Shown: in pieces, positions 11,471 through 23,121 of the stretch
Numbering within the stretch: position 1 is the first letter of the stretch
Layout of the letters: each line of letters begins with the position of its first letter
DNA from: Cylicocyclus nassatus
Lineage: Eukaryota; Nematoda; Chromadorea; Rhabditida; Strongylidae
Reading direction: 5' to 3'
NCBI GenBank assembly: GCA_958299035.1
Contig: CATQJL010000001.1
Location: forward strand, 29,925,521 to 29,989,520
DNA: 64,000 nucleotides
Made by a program: the position numbers and the translations under genes
Notes under the pieces: model-generated
What the model saw: only the letters and a program-made list of their open reading frames with translations
The model's database searches: none
Told to the model about the DNA's origin: nothing

Positions 11471-11741
11471 ATGGTATCAGTTATATATGGTTGGGCAAAA
11501 TCAGGAAACGACAACCAGGTTAGCAAGGCTTACATTTTCTTCACGAATTTTTTGAACTTCTAGATTTTTGAATCTAAGTTTCGATAACAATTCTATTGCT
11601 CCAACTCTTCCGTGAATCTCGTTTAGATGATGAATTTCGACAGCGAGAAAATTTGGTAAATACAGTTATCTTGCAGCGCTTCTAACAAGCCACGTATAAG
11701 TTCCAAGTTCTCTCTTCTTTGAACCTGGGCATCTTGATGTA

Positions 11742-13135
11742 CTTGTTCTATGTTGTTTGTGCCAGATCCAAGTTAGTACGGTGGCATCATTTATTGACCT
11801 TACGTTGCGACAAAGTCGTCGTCTTCGGAGGTCTGAAGTAGATTGCAGTTGTTCATCTGCGAGATAAGACCGCCAAACGCAATCCCCAAACATCAGTCAT
11901 GGATTTCGTCCCGAGGGCAACGCACTGAGCCACACGCTGATGTAGTAGAAACTCACCTATGTTCCACCGCGGTGTTAGTGAGTTGTCAGTAACCGCACAA
12001 ACTAGACGGGCAACACTGAGCGTTGCTCAGCAAAATGATCTTTATATATGTGCAGGCTGTAGCTCACATATCGACAAGAATGGCGAGAGTTCGGTCGTCG
12101 ATAAGCTTTCATTTTTGTTATTCATACTTGGATTCTTGACAGAAATCCATGCTGCTTCCATAGTTTTTCGTGCTATGATCTCTGCCTCGTATGATAAAAT
12201 TGTGCAATTTACATCAAAGTCACCGCCATTGTGTTCTTCTATCCTATGCTTTCTAACGGTGACAACGCACTCGCTCGCCTTCTACTCGCTAAATGCTCCT
12301 TGATTCTGGCACATTCTATCCGTTTCACCAATATATAGTGCGCCACAGCTTACACAGTTGGTAAACGTTGGTAAACGACTCCTACCTTCGCGCAATCGCC
12401 AATATTTCCGTGCGTGCAAACGATGCAGTCTTCCGAAAGACACTCCACATTATACAATCTATTCCTAACTAGCTGCCTCTTAATGTTGTCATTCGGAATG
12501 TTTACGACTATGACTTCATTTTGAAGTTGTGTTCGTACTACACATCGTGTAATTGCTAAGCTGATTTCATCGGAAACAAACGGTATGCATAGGGGTATTT
12601 TATTATCATTCCTACGTGGATGGCAGTTGTTCGCAAACTTCGAGGACTTATAGTAGGTATGTTGCGACAAGTAGCCATTATTGTGCGCTATCTGCGTAGC
12701 CAAGGCTCTGGATTCGAGGCGCTCCTGCTCACCCGTACATACGCTCGTGGCCGTCCGGAACATGTTGTGAACTACAGCTCGTTTTACTGCACTCGGAGGC
12801 GCTGAGTTGGCATGTAATATAATGTTCTTCGAACTTTCCTTTCGATACCATTTTATACGAATGGTGTTAGTAGACAAGCGTATTTGGGTATCCAGAAAGG
12901 AAAGCCACCCATTGTTTGGAGTTTGTCGTGTAAGCTTGATATACTGGGACTGCTGGTTCAATATTCTGAAACATTCGTCCATTTCGGACTGGGTCGACGT
13001 TATAACACAGCGGTCATCGATGTATCGACAGTACATCGATGGTAGGCGTGCCAATACTGGTTGCTCAATCTTGCTCTGAAACAGATCGTAAGGACTGGGG
13101 CTACTGACCGACACATCGCCAGTCCTCTGATCTGA
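11742..13135 (-). mobile_element. Penelope-like element copy 1, 5'-truncated, degenerate
   Basis: Reading on the minus strand, the copy enters just before reverse-transcriptase motif B (QIRGLAM...RSVAP). It shows motif C as YCRYIDDRCVI and motif D with GWLSFLDTQI, then a linker, then a GIY-YIG-type endonuclease segment (SCGALYIGETDR). It ends with a frame closing in SICELQPAHI and a 3' UTR. Motifs B and C lie in different frames because of a frameshift after ICF. A short duplication around 12355-12375 breaks the frame before the GIY-YIG part. RT plus GIY-YIG in this order is the hallmark of canonical Penelope-like retroelements. The copy is non-functional and faces copy 2 head to head. Confidence 0.85.
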
Positions 13136-13587
13136 AAATCGCAACAGAGAAATCGTAGAAATGCATCTTTCTGACATAACAATATATCAGCGCTCCACTA
13201 AAAAGGATTATCAGATGCAATGTAAAAAGCTGAATGAAGTTTGGGTTAGCCTAATAAGATCAGTAGGGTTGGATGAGAAACTTATCAGCACGCTAAAGCT
13301 AGATAATCCTGTTTGCCCAGTATTCTTCCATTTGGTAAAGACGCACAAAATAACAGCGAGCGAGCTTCACTCCATGTCTCAACTACTTTTAAGGTACGCC
13401 CGATAATAAGCTGTGTTGGAGGACACACGGATCGAATAGCATGATTTCTCAATAAAATTGTAAGCCAGTTGCTCCCGAAGGTTCCCTCGCATTTGACCAA
13501 CACCCAAAAGTTTGTAAAACAGCTGAGAGACGTGAATGTTAGTGAAAGTAGTGTTATCGAGTCCTTCGATGTCACATCACTATACAC

Positions 13588-14283
13588 CAGTGGCGTACCG
13601 AGGGGGGGGGCGGGGGGGGGGGGGGGGAGGCGCGCGCCCCCCCTCCCCGAGAATGGGTCGCGAAATTTTTGAAAGTTACTTATATCTTATATATAAAGCT
13701 GAATGTCTGTCTGTATGTATGTCTGTATGTCTGTCTGTACGTATGTGCAGAATAGAAATTTTTATTTCTGAACCGATCGGGACCAAACTTGGCACACATA
13801 TACTTCGAGGCAGGGAGCGTGTCATAGGCTACTTTTCGTTATCGATCGATATCGATTTTATCGATTTTTTGCAAAATTTGAGCTAGGGGGCTGGGATTTT
13901 GCACAGGGGGGTAATCGAACATGCTGATCACCCCCACGGGGGGGGGCTGATCCCTGCCCCGAACATGCTGATCCCTGCCCCGAAGTGTATGTGTGCAAAG
14001 TTTGGCCCCGGGCGGAGCCGGGTTTGCCATCTAGTGGGTTATAAAAATATGCAAGTGACTTGTTTATTTTTGTAAATAATTAAAATAATTTTTAAAAATT
14101 TTTAAAAATTCTAATTAGCCTTGTAAAAAATTTTTTTCGGGGGCACCCGCAAAAGTTCTTAGAAGCACCCCAAAAATTTTTTTCGGTTTTTCGGAGTGCG
14201 TGGCTAATGCCACGCACCTTCTTTAGAAAAAATTTTTTGTCCCCCCCCCCCCCCCCCGAGCCGAAATCCTGGGTACGCCACTG
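13588..14283. mobile_element. hAT-like MITE inside PLE copy 2, 8-bp target duplication
   Basis: The termini CAGTGGCGTACC and GGTACGCCACTG are flanked on both sides by CTATACAC (13580-13587 and 14284-14291). Removing the element restores the Penelope-like motif A region as in copy 3 near 26150. An 8-bp duplication plus CAGTG-type ends fits the hAT superfamily. The interior resembles the element at 9624-9998 but is itself interrupted by a Helitron-like insertion. Confidence 0.85.
13685..14034 (+). mobile_element. Short non-autonomous Helitron-like element nested in the hAT MITE
   Basis: It starts TCTTATATATAAAGCTGAAT and ends in a GC hairpin (CCCGGGCGGAGCCGGG) followed within a few bases by CTAG. 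The preceding base is A and the following base is T, matching Helitron insertion between A and T without target duplication. The flanking MITE body resumes as in the uninterrupted relative at 9624-9998. The 5' TC, 3' hairpin and CTAG are the diagnostic features of the family. A CTGTCTGTATGT microsatellite-like tract lies near the start. No Rep/helicase coding region is present. Confidence 0.8.
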
Positions 14284-15130
14284 CTATACACTAAATTCAG
14301 AATGTTGCCGCGTTACAAGCACTCTCTGAGATGTTGAACACTCATTATAACACCATGGTGACCTTCGGTTTGAGCAAAGCGTCTATACTGGTTCTCATCA
14401 AAGAATGCCTGAACTGTAACATTTTTAAGATCTGGGAACTACTATTTTCAGATCAGAGGACTGGCGATGGGTCGGTCAGTAGCCCCAGTCCTTACGATCT
14501 GTTTCAGAGCAAGATTGAGCAACCAGTATTGGCACGCCTACCATTGATGTACTGTCGATACATCGATGACCGCTGTGTTATAACGTCGACCCAGTCCGAA
14601 ATGGACGAATGTTTCAGAATATTGAACCAGCAGTCCCAGTATATCAAGCTTACACGACAAACTCCAAACAATGGGTGGCTTTCCTTTCTGGATACCCAAA
14701 TACGCTTGTCTACTAACACCATTCGTATAAAATGGTATCGAAAGGAAAGTTCGAAGAACATTATATTACATGCCAACTCAGCGCCTCCGAGTGCAGTAAA
14801 ACGAGCTGTAGTTCACAACATGTTCCGGACGGCCACGAGCGTATGTACGGGTGAGCAGGAGCGCCTCGAATTCAGAGCCTTGGCTACGCAGATAGCGCAC
14901 AGTAATGGCTACTTGTCGCAACATACCTACTATAAGTCCTCGAAGTTTGCGAACAACTGCCATCCACGTAGGAATGATAATAAAATACCCCTATGCATAC
15001 CGTTTGTTTCCGATGAAATCAGCTTAGCAATTAAACGATGTGTAGTACGAACACAACTTCAAAATGAAGTCATAGTCGTAAACATTCCGAATGACAACAT
15101 TAAGAGGCAGCTAGTTAGGAATAGATTGTA

Positions 15131-15953
15131 CTAGCCGCTGTACCCGGCTTTGCCCGGCTGTTCTAGGTTGAATCCAAGATTCTAGCTGGTGGTCCCGGTT
15201 TCACCCGAGACTCTAAATTAGTTTAACAAAAATGTTTTACTTACATAAACTTGCGAAAAGTGCGTTGAGACGAACTGCCGCATTCTGCCGACCTTGACGT
15301 TAGAATGAGCTTCACCGCCCTGCTTACATGTTTATTGCAAAATGATTGGTTAGAGCATGTTGAACTTTAACAGAGGCAAGTAAAATCAATAAATCAACAG
15401 AATTTCTCAGCGAATCGCTGCAAAAAGTAGCGCTAAACCACCTCCGGGGTCGAAAACATATCTGTGCAAAGTTTCAGCCCAACTGGTTCATTGGCTGGCG
15501 TTTCTATAACGAACGAACACACTTACAAAGTTTGAGTTTTATAAACTACTAGTTGGCTTTCCCGGTCCAGCCCGGGCCTTGTTCCGTTCACTTGCACTGC
15601 AAGCCCCCCCCCCCCTCCCTTATTTGTTATGGATGACTTACCCTAGGGACATCCGCTTCAAACCGCATCCTCGTGATAATGAGGTTAAAATGAGCTTCAC
15701 CGCCCTCCTTTACAGATTATGGGAAAATGCTTGACTGAACATGATAAGCCTTCAATTCCTTAGAAAAACGTAAACAAATCAATGAATCGATAGAAGGACC
15801 AAACGAATCGCCGCAAAAAGTAGCCTATCATCTGCGCAGGGGTCGAAAACATATGCGTGCAAAGTTTCAGCCAAATCGGTCGAACGGCGCGCATTTCTAT
15901 AACGCACATACCCTCCAAACTGACAATTTTTGAGTTTTATATATATATATAGA
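15131..15953 (-). mobile_element. Two tandem Helitron-like elements inserted in PLE copy 2
   Basis: On the minus strand the block starts TCTATATATATATAAAACTC and ends with the hairpin GCCGGGCAAAGCCGGG and CTAG. A second internal CTAG with hairpin (CCCGGGCTGGACCGGG) lies at 15549-15552, so the block is a head-to-tail pair of about 418 and 405 bp. Copy 3 of the Penelope-like element (near 26989) has AGATTGTA joined directly to TAATGTGG. The insertion point is therefore exactly between A and T, as Helitrons require. Both units share a GTCGAAAACATATSTGTGCAA-like segment and lack coding capacity. Confidence 0.85.
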
Positions 15954-18319
15954 TAATGTGGAGTGTCTTTCGGAAGTTGCATCGTTTGCACGCACGGAAA
16001 TATTGACGATTGCGCTAAGGTAGGAGTCGTTTACCAACTAGAATGTGTAAGCTGTGGCGCACTATATATTGGTGAAACGGATAGAATGTGTCAGAATCAA
16101 GGAGCATTTAGCGAGTAGAAGGCGAGCGAGTGCGTTGTCACCGTTAAAGCATAGGATAGAAGAACACAATGGCGGTGATTTTGATGTAAATTGCACAATT
16201 TTATCATACGAGGCAGAGATTATAGCACGAAAAACTATGGAAGCAGCATGGATTTCTGTCAAGAATCCAAGTATGAATAACAAAAATGAAAGCTTATCGA
16301 CGACCGAACTCTCGCCATTCTTGTCGATATGTGAGCTACAGCCTGCACATATATAAAGATCATTTTGCTGAGCAACGCTCAGTGTTGCCCGTCTAGTTTG
16401 TGCGGTTACTGACAACTCACTAACACCGCGGTGGAACATAGGTGAGTTTCTACTACATCAGCGTGTGGCTCAGTACGTTGCCCTCGGGACGAAATCCATG
16501 ACTGATGTTTGGGGATTGCGTTTGGCGATCTTATCTCGCAGATGAACAACTGCAATCTACTTCAGACCTCCGAAGACGACGACTTTGTCGCAACGTAAGG
16601 TCAATAAATGATGCCACCGTACTAAGCTGGATCTGGCACAAATAACATAGAACAAGCCACGTATAATTTTGCATAGACTTGCTGCAATAACATACTTTCA
16701 CTAAATTTGATAGATGCGATTTGAATAATCGATTTGAACGGGATTTGTTGTAGGAGATTAGCAAATTTGTATGCTGTTCGGAACACGTACACATATATAA
16801 AGCGCACAACCTCCACAAATTTTTGTTTAGACGCATATGTTGACGAATGCGCTACTCAAAGCTGTGCACTTTTTAGCCTGCTTCTATTCAGAAATTATGA
16901 AAAAGCAAAGCTGGTCTTTCTTTGGTCCCATGTGCCAAGGAAACGCAACTCTTCAGGACAAAAAGACTACAGATAAGCACTTAATGTTTGCTTTGAGTAA
17001 ATAGTGATGGTGACGATTAATGTTTACATGAACACTTCACGATTTTTGAGTTCTCACAAAATCAAAATATTTATAAGTCGCCATTGGAATACTGTTATGG
17101 AAGAAAACAGATTCCGTTATGAAAATAATATGTCAAGGTTGGTATTTGGAAGTAAATAATGTTGAAAAATGCTTTGGAAAATTCTTCTTACTAGTGGAGT
17201 TCCTATAATCAACATTCTATACATTTTGCATCTTTATGAAGAACTTACTCAGCTATTTTATCATTTGCATGTTTTGAGACCTAATCACGAAACTTCAAGA
17301 TAAGATGATCATACCAGATACAATCCATCAAATTCTTCTTGAGTAAGGTAGATTTTTAGAAGCACTAGAACTACCTTTTCTGACGCAAAAGTTCTCTCGT
17401 TTCCAGTTCAAATAATAATACTTTCATATATTCGTACAGGCCAGCGCGTGCACTTAAAAAGGTCAAGAATTTACGTGTGAAGTTCGAACAAACATAGAAT
17501 TTCAGAGTAGGGCATTCCAGGTTTCTGCCTTCAAAGAAGACGCTGTACGCCTGAATAATGCGTCATTTTTTCACGCTTAAGAGCGAATCGATAATTTTGA
17601 GGAAAATAAACGATAAACCGACAGAATATCAGCTCCTTTGTTGCCAAATTCTGCACGTATAACAAAGAAACCTATTCAATCTAACATGTGACATTCTCGA
17701 GTTTTATGTGAAACTGGATATCTTTTGATACTCCTTTTTGATGGAGTGCTTCTGCATACCTCTTCCATTTCATAGCGTTTGCGTCTCTAACGACAGCCTA
17801 GCTTAAGTAAAATATCGAAAAACTTGATGGCAGTAGCAATTCTATTGCGATCTCATATCTTTGGATAATTAGTCAGATAAATCATACACGAACTTTTTGG
17901 CTTTTAACCGCTTCAATCGAAGTAATTTCGACTGCGATTCATATTGCTGTCAATCCCGCCTTTGTTCTCGAGAGGAATCACCAAAATTTTTCAAAGAAGT
18001 GACACTGCGTACGTGCTAATACCAGGCTTTGAAAGCTCTCAAAAAGTTTTAGCAAAAGTACATTGGCCGCTGCAAAATTCGGAACGGCGTTTGCATGAGC
18101 ATTGAAAGAGAACATTTCCTGGTAACTCCATTAACAAATTTTTTGCAGGGCTCGTAATGCACTTCTGCTAACTTTCTTGGAAGCTTTCATGAGTTGAGTA
18201 GGAGTCTATTTGTACTAACACTTAAAATGCCGAATGTAAGAAAACTTGTTCTTTCTTCTTGTTCACTGAAGGTCAAACAGCTTATATGAAAGAGGCAGAA
18301 AAATTTTTATGAGACTTAT

Positions 18320-19544
18320 TAGGTTGTCCGGAAATTAAAGTCCGTTTGGAATTTCAACCGCAACAAGTCATACACTTTTCATTCCTGAATAGCTTTCAAG
18401 ATACCATTCGATAGAGCAAAGCAAGCTCTACAAGATGGCAGTCTTGCTTTAGCAACAGCTCTGGTTCACCTCGAGTTTCGAGCCAAAAACTAAAAAGATT
18501 CAACTACCCGAAAAATCAAGAAAAATCATAATTCAGTTTGTAAGAATTCTACAAAAATTCTAACTTGCTCACGTAAACACTATCCACATAAGACATATAT
18601 GTACGCTATTGCCGTATTTTTTCCTCTGTTAGAAATCGAAAAAACGAAAATTTTCATACTTTTGCAAAAGTGATGCTGTGTCGTTCCCATATAAAAAGAT
18701 AAAGGATAAAGGATTCGGCGTCTTCAATACCCTCTGAGGGCATGCGCCGAACGCACACACTAACTTTGTAGTCGTAGAGGCAATTGTGTGCGTGCGAGCC
18801 TATTACAGTGACTTGCGGGGGCCAGCCGTTTCCAAGTCAGTGCTTTTATCCTCCCAGATTACTCTGGTACCAATTTACCAGCCCCGGAGGGTAGAGGGTT
18901 TGGTTGGCCCAGGGGCGGGGATCGAACCTGTGTCCGATCTGGTCATAGCGGCGCCTCATACCACTACGCCATTCGTCCCCCGTTCCCACATAAGTAGTTG
19001 TATACTACAAATCTGTAGAAGTAAAAACGTGGATTTTCAGCTTACAAGCCTTAGTTCTCGAGAAATTTGAATTTTAGTTCGGACTACCTGACTAATGAAA
19101 GCTATATTCGATATTTCTCGAGAACTAGAGCTTGTAGAGAATTGAAAATCGCGTTTGTACTTCTACAGATTTGTAGTACACATCTACTTATGTGGGGGCG
19201 ACACAGCATCACTTTGGCAAAAGCATGAACATTTTCGTTTTTCAATTTCAATACGGCAATAGCGTACATATATGTCTTATGTAGATAGTGTTTACGTGAG
19301 CAGGTTAGAATTTTTGCAGGATTCTTATGAACTGAATTATGATTCTTCTCAATTTTTCGGGTAATTCTTTTTAGTTTTTGGCTCGAAACTCGAGATGGAT
19401 CAGAGCTGTTGCTAAAGCAAGACTGCCATGTTGTAGAGCTTGCTTTGCTCTATCGAACGGTATCTTTAAAGTTATTCAGGAATGAAGAGTGTATGACTTG
19501 TTGCGGTTGAAATTCCAAGCGGACATTAATTTCTGAACAACCTA
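18320..19544. mobile_element. Mariner-end foldback element, copy 1
   Basis: The arms are long inverted copies beginning TAGGTTGTCCGGAAATTAAA and its complement, bounded by TA. The arms run through the AACTTGCTCACGTAAACACT block to a centre near 19080 with the palindrome TCTCGAGAA...TTCTCGAGAAC. The TA-GGTTGTC end is typical of mariner-type terminal repeats. There is no transposase. A tRNA-derived SINE sits in the left arm. Copies are also found at 29700-30611 and 63247 to the window end. Confidence 0.8.
18694..18980 (-). mobile_element. tRNA-derived SINE
   Basis: On the minus strand the 5' end has an A box TGGCGTAGTGGTA and a B box GGTTCGATCCC at tRNA-like spacing. The SINE body includes GGGCTGGTAAATTGGTACCA, and the tail is an (ATCCTTT)-like repeat. 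It is flanked by CGTTCCCATATA (18682-18693) and CGTTCCCACATA (18981-18992), a 12-bp target duplication with one mismatch. The sister foldback at about 30066 lacks it, giving an empty site. The A/B boxes make it a candidate pol III template. Confidence 0.85.
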
Positions 19545-19766
19545 ACATTTTGTTGTAATGACACGGTAATTGATCTACCTATCTATGACAATGAGTTTGT
19601 TAATTTATGACTAAAACGCATACGTCACAATTAGACTGTTTGACAGGTGGACGAATTCAATATGTTTATTGAGAGGCAATTCCCAGTACTTACAAGTATA
19701 ACTCAAACTTGTAACCTCCTTCAGTCATTGAGCAAGCATTCAACAATCGTATTGAATATTCAATAT

Positions 19767-22700
19767 CTATCGACAGCATTGGTTTGTGTTTTGGTTGCAC
19801 GTGTATCCTGCTGGGCACTGAAGATTTACACATGGTCCTGAAAAGCAAAAGTATCTCTATGTCATGAAATAGTCGTGGTTAGCTCATACCTATGCATTGC
19901 TGCTGTTGCTGTCCCCATCCCCAAGGGGCACCAAGATAGTAGCCTCCTGCATAACCTAACCCAAAGGAAGGGTATGAGTAACCCCATCCACCGTATCCTC
20001 CCCATCCTCCGTACCCACCGTATCCACCGTATCCTCCGTATCCTCCATATCCTCCATAACCTCCATAGCAAGCTAAAAATGACATTTGGATGTTTTAAAA
20101 TTTCTTGGCGTACGTTATGATACTCTATCAAAAAGTTCTATTATATGCATCGCCCTGTCGATACACTATGATGGAGATCGTCATTACCTGCTTACAGAAA
20201 CGGTGTCCTCTCCCAGTTTTGTTGCCAGCTCCCTGCACGCACTATGTTTTCGTAAGAGCATGCTCACTTCCCCCCCCCCCCCCACCCATCCCTGCGTAGC
20301 AAATTCTAGTGCCCGCTTTAGAAAACAAACAAGAATCGACAATTTTGAAAGGTGCCTTTTTAGGTCCCCCTCCCTCCCTGTTTGCCTTCAAGATAAACAC
20401 ACCAAAAGGGTCCGCGTAGGACCTTTTTACAGTGTAGGCAATCTGAGATTGTGGCAGGACCGCTTTGCAAGGCGTATGCGCAGCGATGCGCGCTGGTCTG
20501 CTTGCCTTTGAGGCAGTCAAGTTCAAGTTGGGCACCTAACTCATTCTCCTGCAACTAACCAAAGACTTAGATTTCCCATTCGCTACGGCCTACCTCAATG
20601 TTGTAATCCGAAGAAAGTGTGTCTGGCAAAACTTTTTTGTTGCGCAAACAGTCACAATTTTGGCGAAATCATTAGCGTATGGTTCATACATGGTTCAATA
20701 GCTTATTGTTAGACTTTACCGTTTTCAAAGAAACGTTTGAGCCTGATCCGTCTGCCTGAACGATGATTGCTGGAAAAATAACCACTAAAGATGAAATATA
20801 GGATAAAGAAAATTTTGGCTGCGCTCGTAATTCCACAGGTTCGCCGTCGTTTAAAGTGGAGCATACCCTCAACACATAAAGCCATGACACTGATAAAATT
20901 CACTTTGAGCGACATAGGAACGCACAACCCTCACCGCAAAAAACAGACATCTGGAGCGAAGCCCAAACATTATGATCTTGATGAAATCGGAGAGAATAAC
21001 AAATATAAGGAATAAAATCTCCGAGTTATCCCAGCAAACCCGAAAAATTGAAATTTTTTGGCCTCTTTTTCCGTTAGAAAGAAGGTTTTTGTTTGATTTT
21101 TTCACTTTCAGAACAACATTTCTGACTTAGTCTCTTTTGAAATCAAAACTGTGTTTCAAAAGGTTGCACAAGCTGCTAAAGTCCAATAAAAACGAGAAAC
21201 TGCGCTTAGATTCGCGCTAGAGTCTCGCACGAAAGTGCTGGCTTATCTCGTTAATAAGTGTTTTCAGGCGTACGTTATCAATGCTCTTAATGTGTCATGG
21301 CGATCAGAATGATATATAATGTTGCAGGGTTTCGTCAAGAACCCGCTGAGATTTACGGCCGCAGCAAATGCCCCGTCAGCTCTCTGTCTCCGCTGCTCGT
21401 CTGCGTCTACGCGCGCTGTGCGCTACTTCGCTGCCCCAAACTCGGGGCGCGGGGCATTTGGCTCTGGTGCCCGTTTCTTCGATGTTTTTGATTTAAAACT
21501 AGCAAACTGATGTCATATCAAAGCGCTTGTCCTCTGTTTTCACGTTGACCACGCCCAAACCCCATTTTTTGAAATGAGCGAAAAATCGGGCAAAAACCGT
21601 GTTTTCGAAAGTCTTTTTTTTTCAGTTCAACTCTTTTCACGTGGTTTGGTTCATGCATTCGATAGGTTTTTCTTTCGTCCGTAAGGCAGAAAACGTTCCA
21701 GAGTTTACTTCTTTGATCGTAGTATTTTGTGAGAAATCGTAAAAAAACGCGTTTTTCTTGGCCTTTTTCTCTCAGTGTTTTCGCAGCGATTTTTCCTAAC
21801 TTGGGCGCTTATTGCTTAGAAGTAAGCGCAACAACACAGAAAACGCCGCACGAGATAGCAACAACAATGCGGGGGTGAAAATTTAAAGCGCATCAAAAAC
21901 TAGATTGGCTTTGACGCGCATTTTGACTTAGTAAATCAAAACTTTGCGTTTTCGTAACCAAACCTTTTCTTGTTTAGCTTCACAAACGATCACAAAGAAA
22001 AAATTAGCTTTTCCTCGTTTTTCACCCATGTTGTGGATTACCTGGTCCTGGAACTAAAACCTGCAATTCAAAAAGTCACCGAATTGAATATTTCAAACTT
22101 ATTGCAGCGTTTTTACCCGGTTTTCAGTTTCCTTTACTTTCTGTTTCTGTTTTGCGTCTCTATGCTATCGAAAGTGTGAAGTGGAAATAATGTATGTCAA
22201 TAAAAAGTGCTTTGTATTGGTTACAAAAAAAAGTAGTTTATGGTACAAAACCACCTTCAAAACCAAGTTTATGTTTGAAAATAAGCATTTCAGCTCCATG
22301 GCACAGTATTTGCAGATCTCAGAGATTGCTAAAACATGCTTTAGGAATTATTTGGTATGCTAACTACAAAACTGTACTCAGTGTGCTTAATAGGCCCTAT
22401 TTTTTATGCTTGCGGTAGGTGATGGGTGGGTATCCTAGGTTTGCTTGTGTATTGCACAATAGAACTGGCATACTGTCAATGGTCACCTAATTTTCACTAG
22501 TTTTATTTCAACTCGACTCTTTGCCTATTTGGTTTCTTAATACTCTCAATCTCCCAGATGTGATCGATACCTGGAAGATTGTAACTTATCGTTAGTTTGA
22601 GTTGTTGCCGCACAAACACACAATTAGCCCCATATCTGGCAGTGCTATTAGGGCCTGATCTCAAGCCATAGCGAAATTGAACTGTAACTTACTAGGACTT

Positions 22701-23066
22701 GATCTCAAGCCATAGTGAAACTGAATTGTAACCCAGAAAGTAGTTTACACCACATTCATTGCATGCTAAATTTTACTGATCGAAGGAGCACGCTAGTGCT
22801 ACTCGTTTTTCTTTGTTTTTTCCTAATCTCTACCGTTTGCCGAGGGACTTGTTGCAAATTGAAGTTGCATGCAGATAGAGCACACAACTTGCACCCATGA
22901 GAAGTGCATCCTCATGCGCTTGCACAAAAAAGTATCAATGGACGGGAAAGGACAAGAACTTACGATAGCCCCAGCTTCCACATCTTTTGCTACGCTTTAA
23001 AGGCATATCTTCTGCGGCTAAGGTAATAGTGGAAAAGAGAAGTAGCAGAATAGCGTACGGAGACAT
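19767..23066 (-). CDS. Gene B: secreted Gly/Tyr-rich CC-domain peptide
   Basis: Exons are 22964-23066, 19890-20072 and 19767-19837, with introns of 2891 and 52 bp, both phase 1 (donors GTAAGTTC and GTATGAG, acceptors TTTTTAG and CTTTTCAG). The joined frame is 357 nt and encodes 118 residues. Residues 1-18 form a signal peptide. Residues 19-28 read EDMPLKRSKR with a Lys-Arg cleavage candidate. CGSWGYPC follows, then GGY/GGW repeats, then a Gln run. The C-terminus from residue 94 is CIGPCVNLQCPAGYTC followed by a CC pair and a final Arg, matching the nematode CC-domain pattern. A TTTATT on the plus strand (19665-19670) gives an AATAAA about 100 nt past the stop. It is likely secreted; antimicrobial or structural use is inference. 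Confidence 0.88.
20861..22175. repeat. Dispersed repeat R, copy 2 (in intron 1 of gene B)
   Basis: Colinear with 31924-33800 and, more distantly, with 10013-11470. Near 22160 it lacks a stretch of about 90 bp present in the other two copies. The break is at GTCTCT, which borders the missing stretch on both sides in copy 3, so this looks like a microhomology deletion. The whole repeat lies within the first intron of gene B. Open frames over the GC-rich island are not conserved. Confidence 0.7.
22645..22735. repeat. Two tandem copies of a ~46-bp unit
   Basis: The phrase CTGATCTCAAGCCATAG, followed by GAAATTGAACTGTAACTTA or a close variant, occurs twice in a row. The same pair is present in the sister unit at about 34285-34375, so the tandem copy predates the B/B' split. 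It is intronic in gene B. Confidence 0.8.
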
Positions 23067-23113
23067 ACACTGACTTTACGAACTCGAAATGGCATCGAAA
23101 TATCATTGTCGAC

Positions 23114-23121
23114 AGATCTAG
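23114..23121 (-). promoter_or_regulatory. AGATCTAG palindrome upstream of gene B
   Basis: Same 8-mer as at genes A, C and D, here in GACAGATCTAGTTTTC, 48 bp before the start codon. Function is inferred from conservation. Confidence 0.45.

Larger units (their letters stand above)
13185..16650 (+). mobile_element. Penelope-like element copy 2, interrupted by nested transposons
   Basis: The coding order is visible in pieces. The N-terminal RT region with VCPVFFHLVKTHK lies at about 13300-13350, followed by a frameshift. The RPIIS region follows, then motif A SFDVTSLYT ending at 13587. Motif B lies near 14450, motif C YCRYIDDRCVI near 14550-14582 in another frame, motif D with GWLSFLDTQI after it, and the linker to 15130. 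The GIY-YIG domain with SCGALYIGETDR follows at about 16044-16086, and the frame closes in SICELQPAHI at 16356 before the 3' UTR. A hAT-like MITE (13588-14283) and Helitron-like elements (15131-15953) split it, and an indel after ETDRM breaks the endonuclease. It is defective. Comparison with copy 3 gives clean empty sites for the insertions. Confidence 0.88.

Noticed and set aside
12620..13079. Open frames on the plus strand over Penelope copy 1 (and 14504-14963 minus, 26333-26822 minus)
   Set aside because: They are antisense shadows of the reverse transcriptase and recur at every copy for that reason.
19879..20085. CRISPR-like or minisatellite array from TATCC(A/T)CC repeats
   Set aside because: The short regular repeat is the coding sequence for GGY; there are no spacers.
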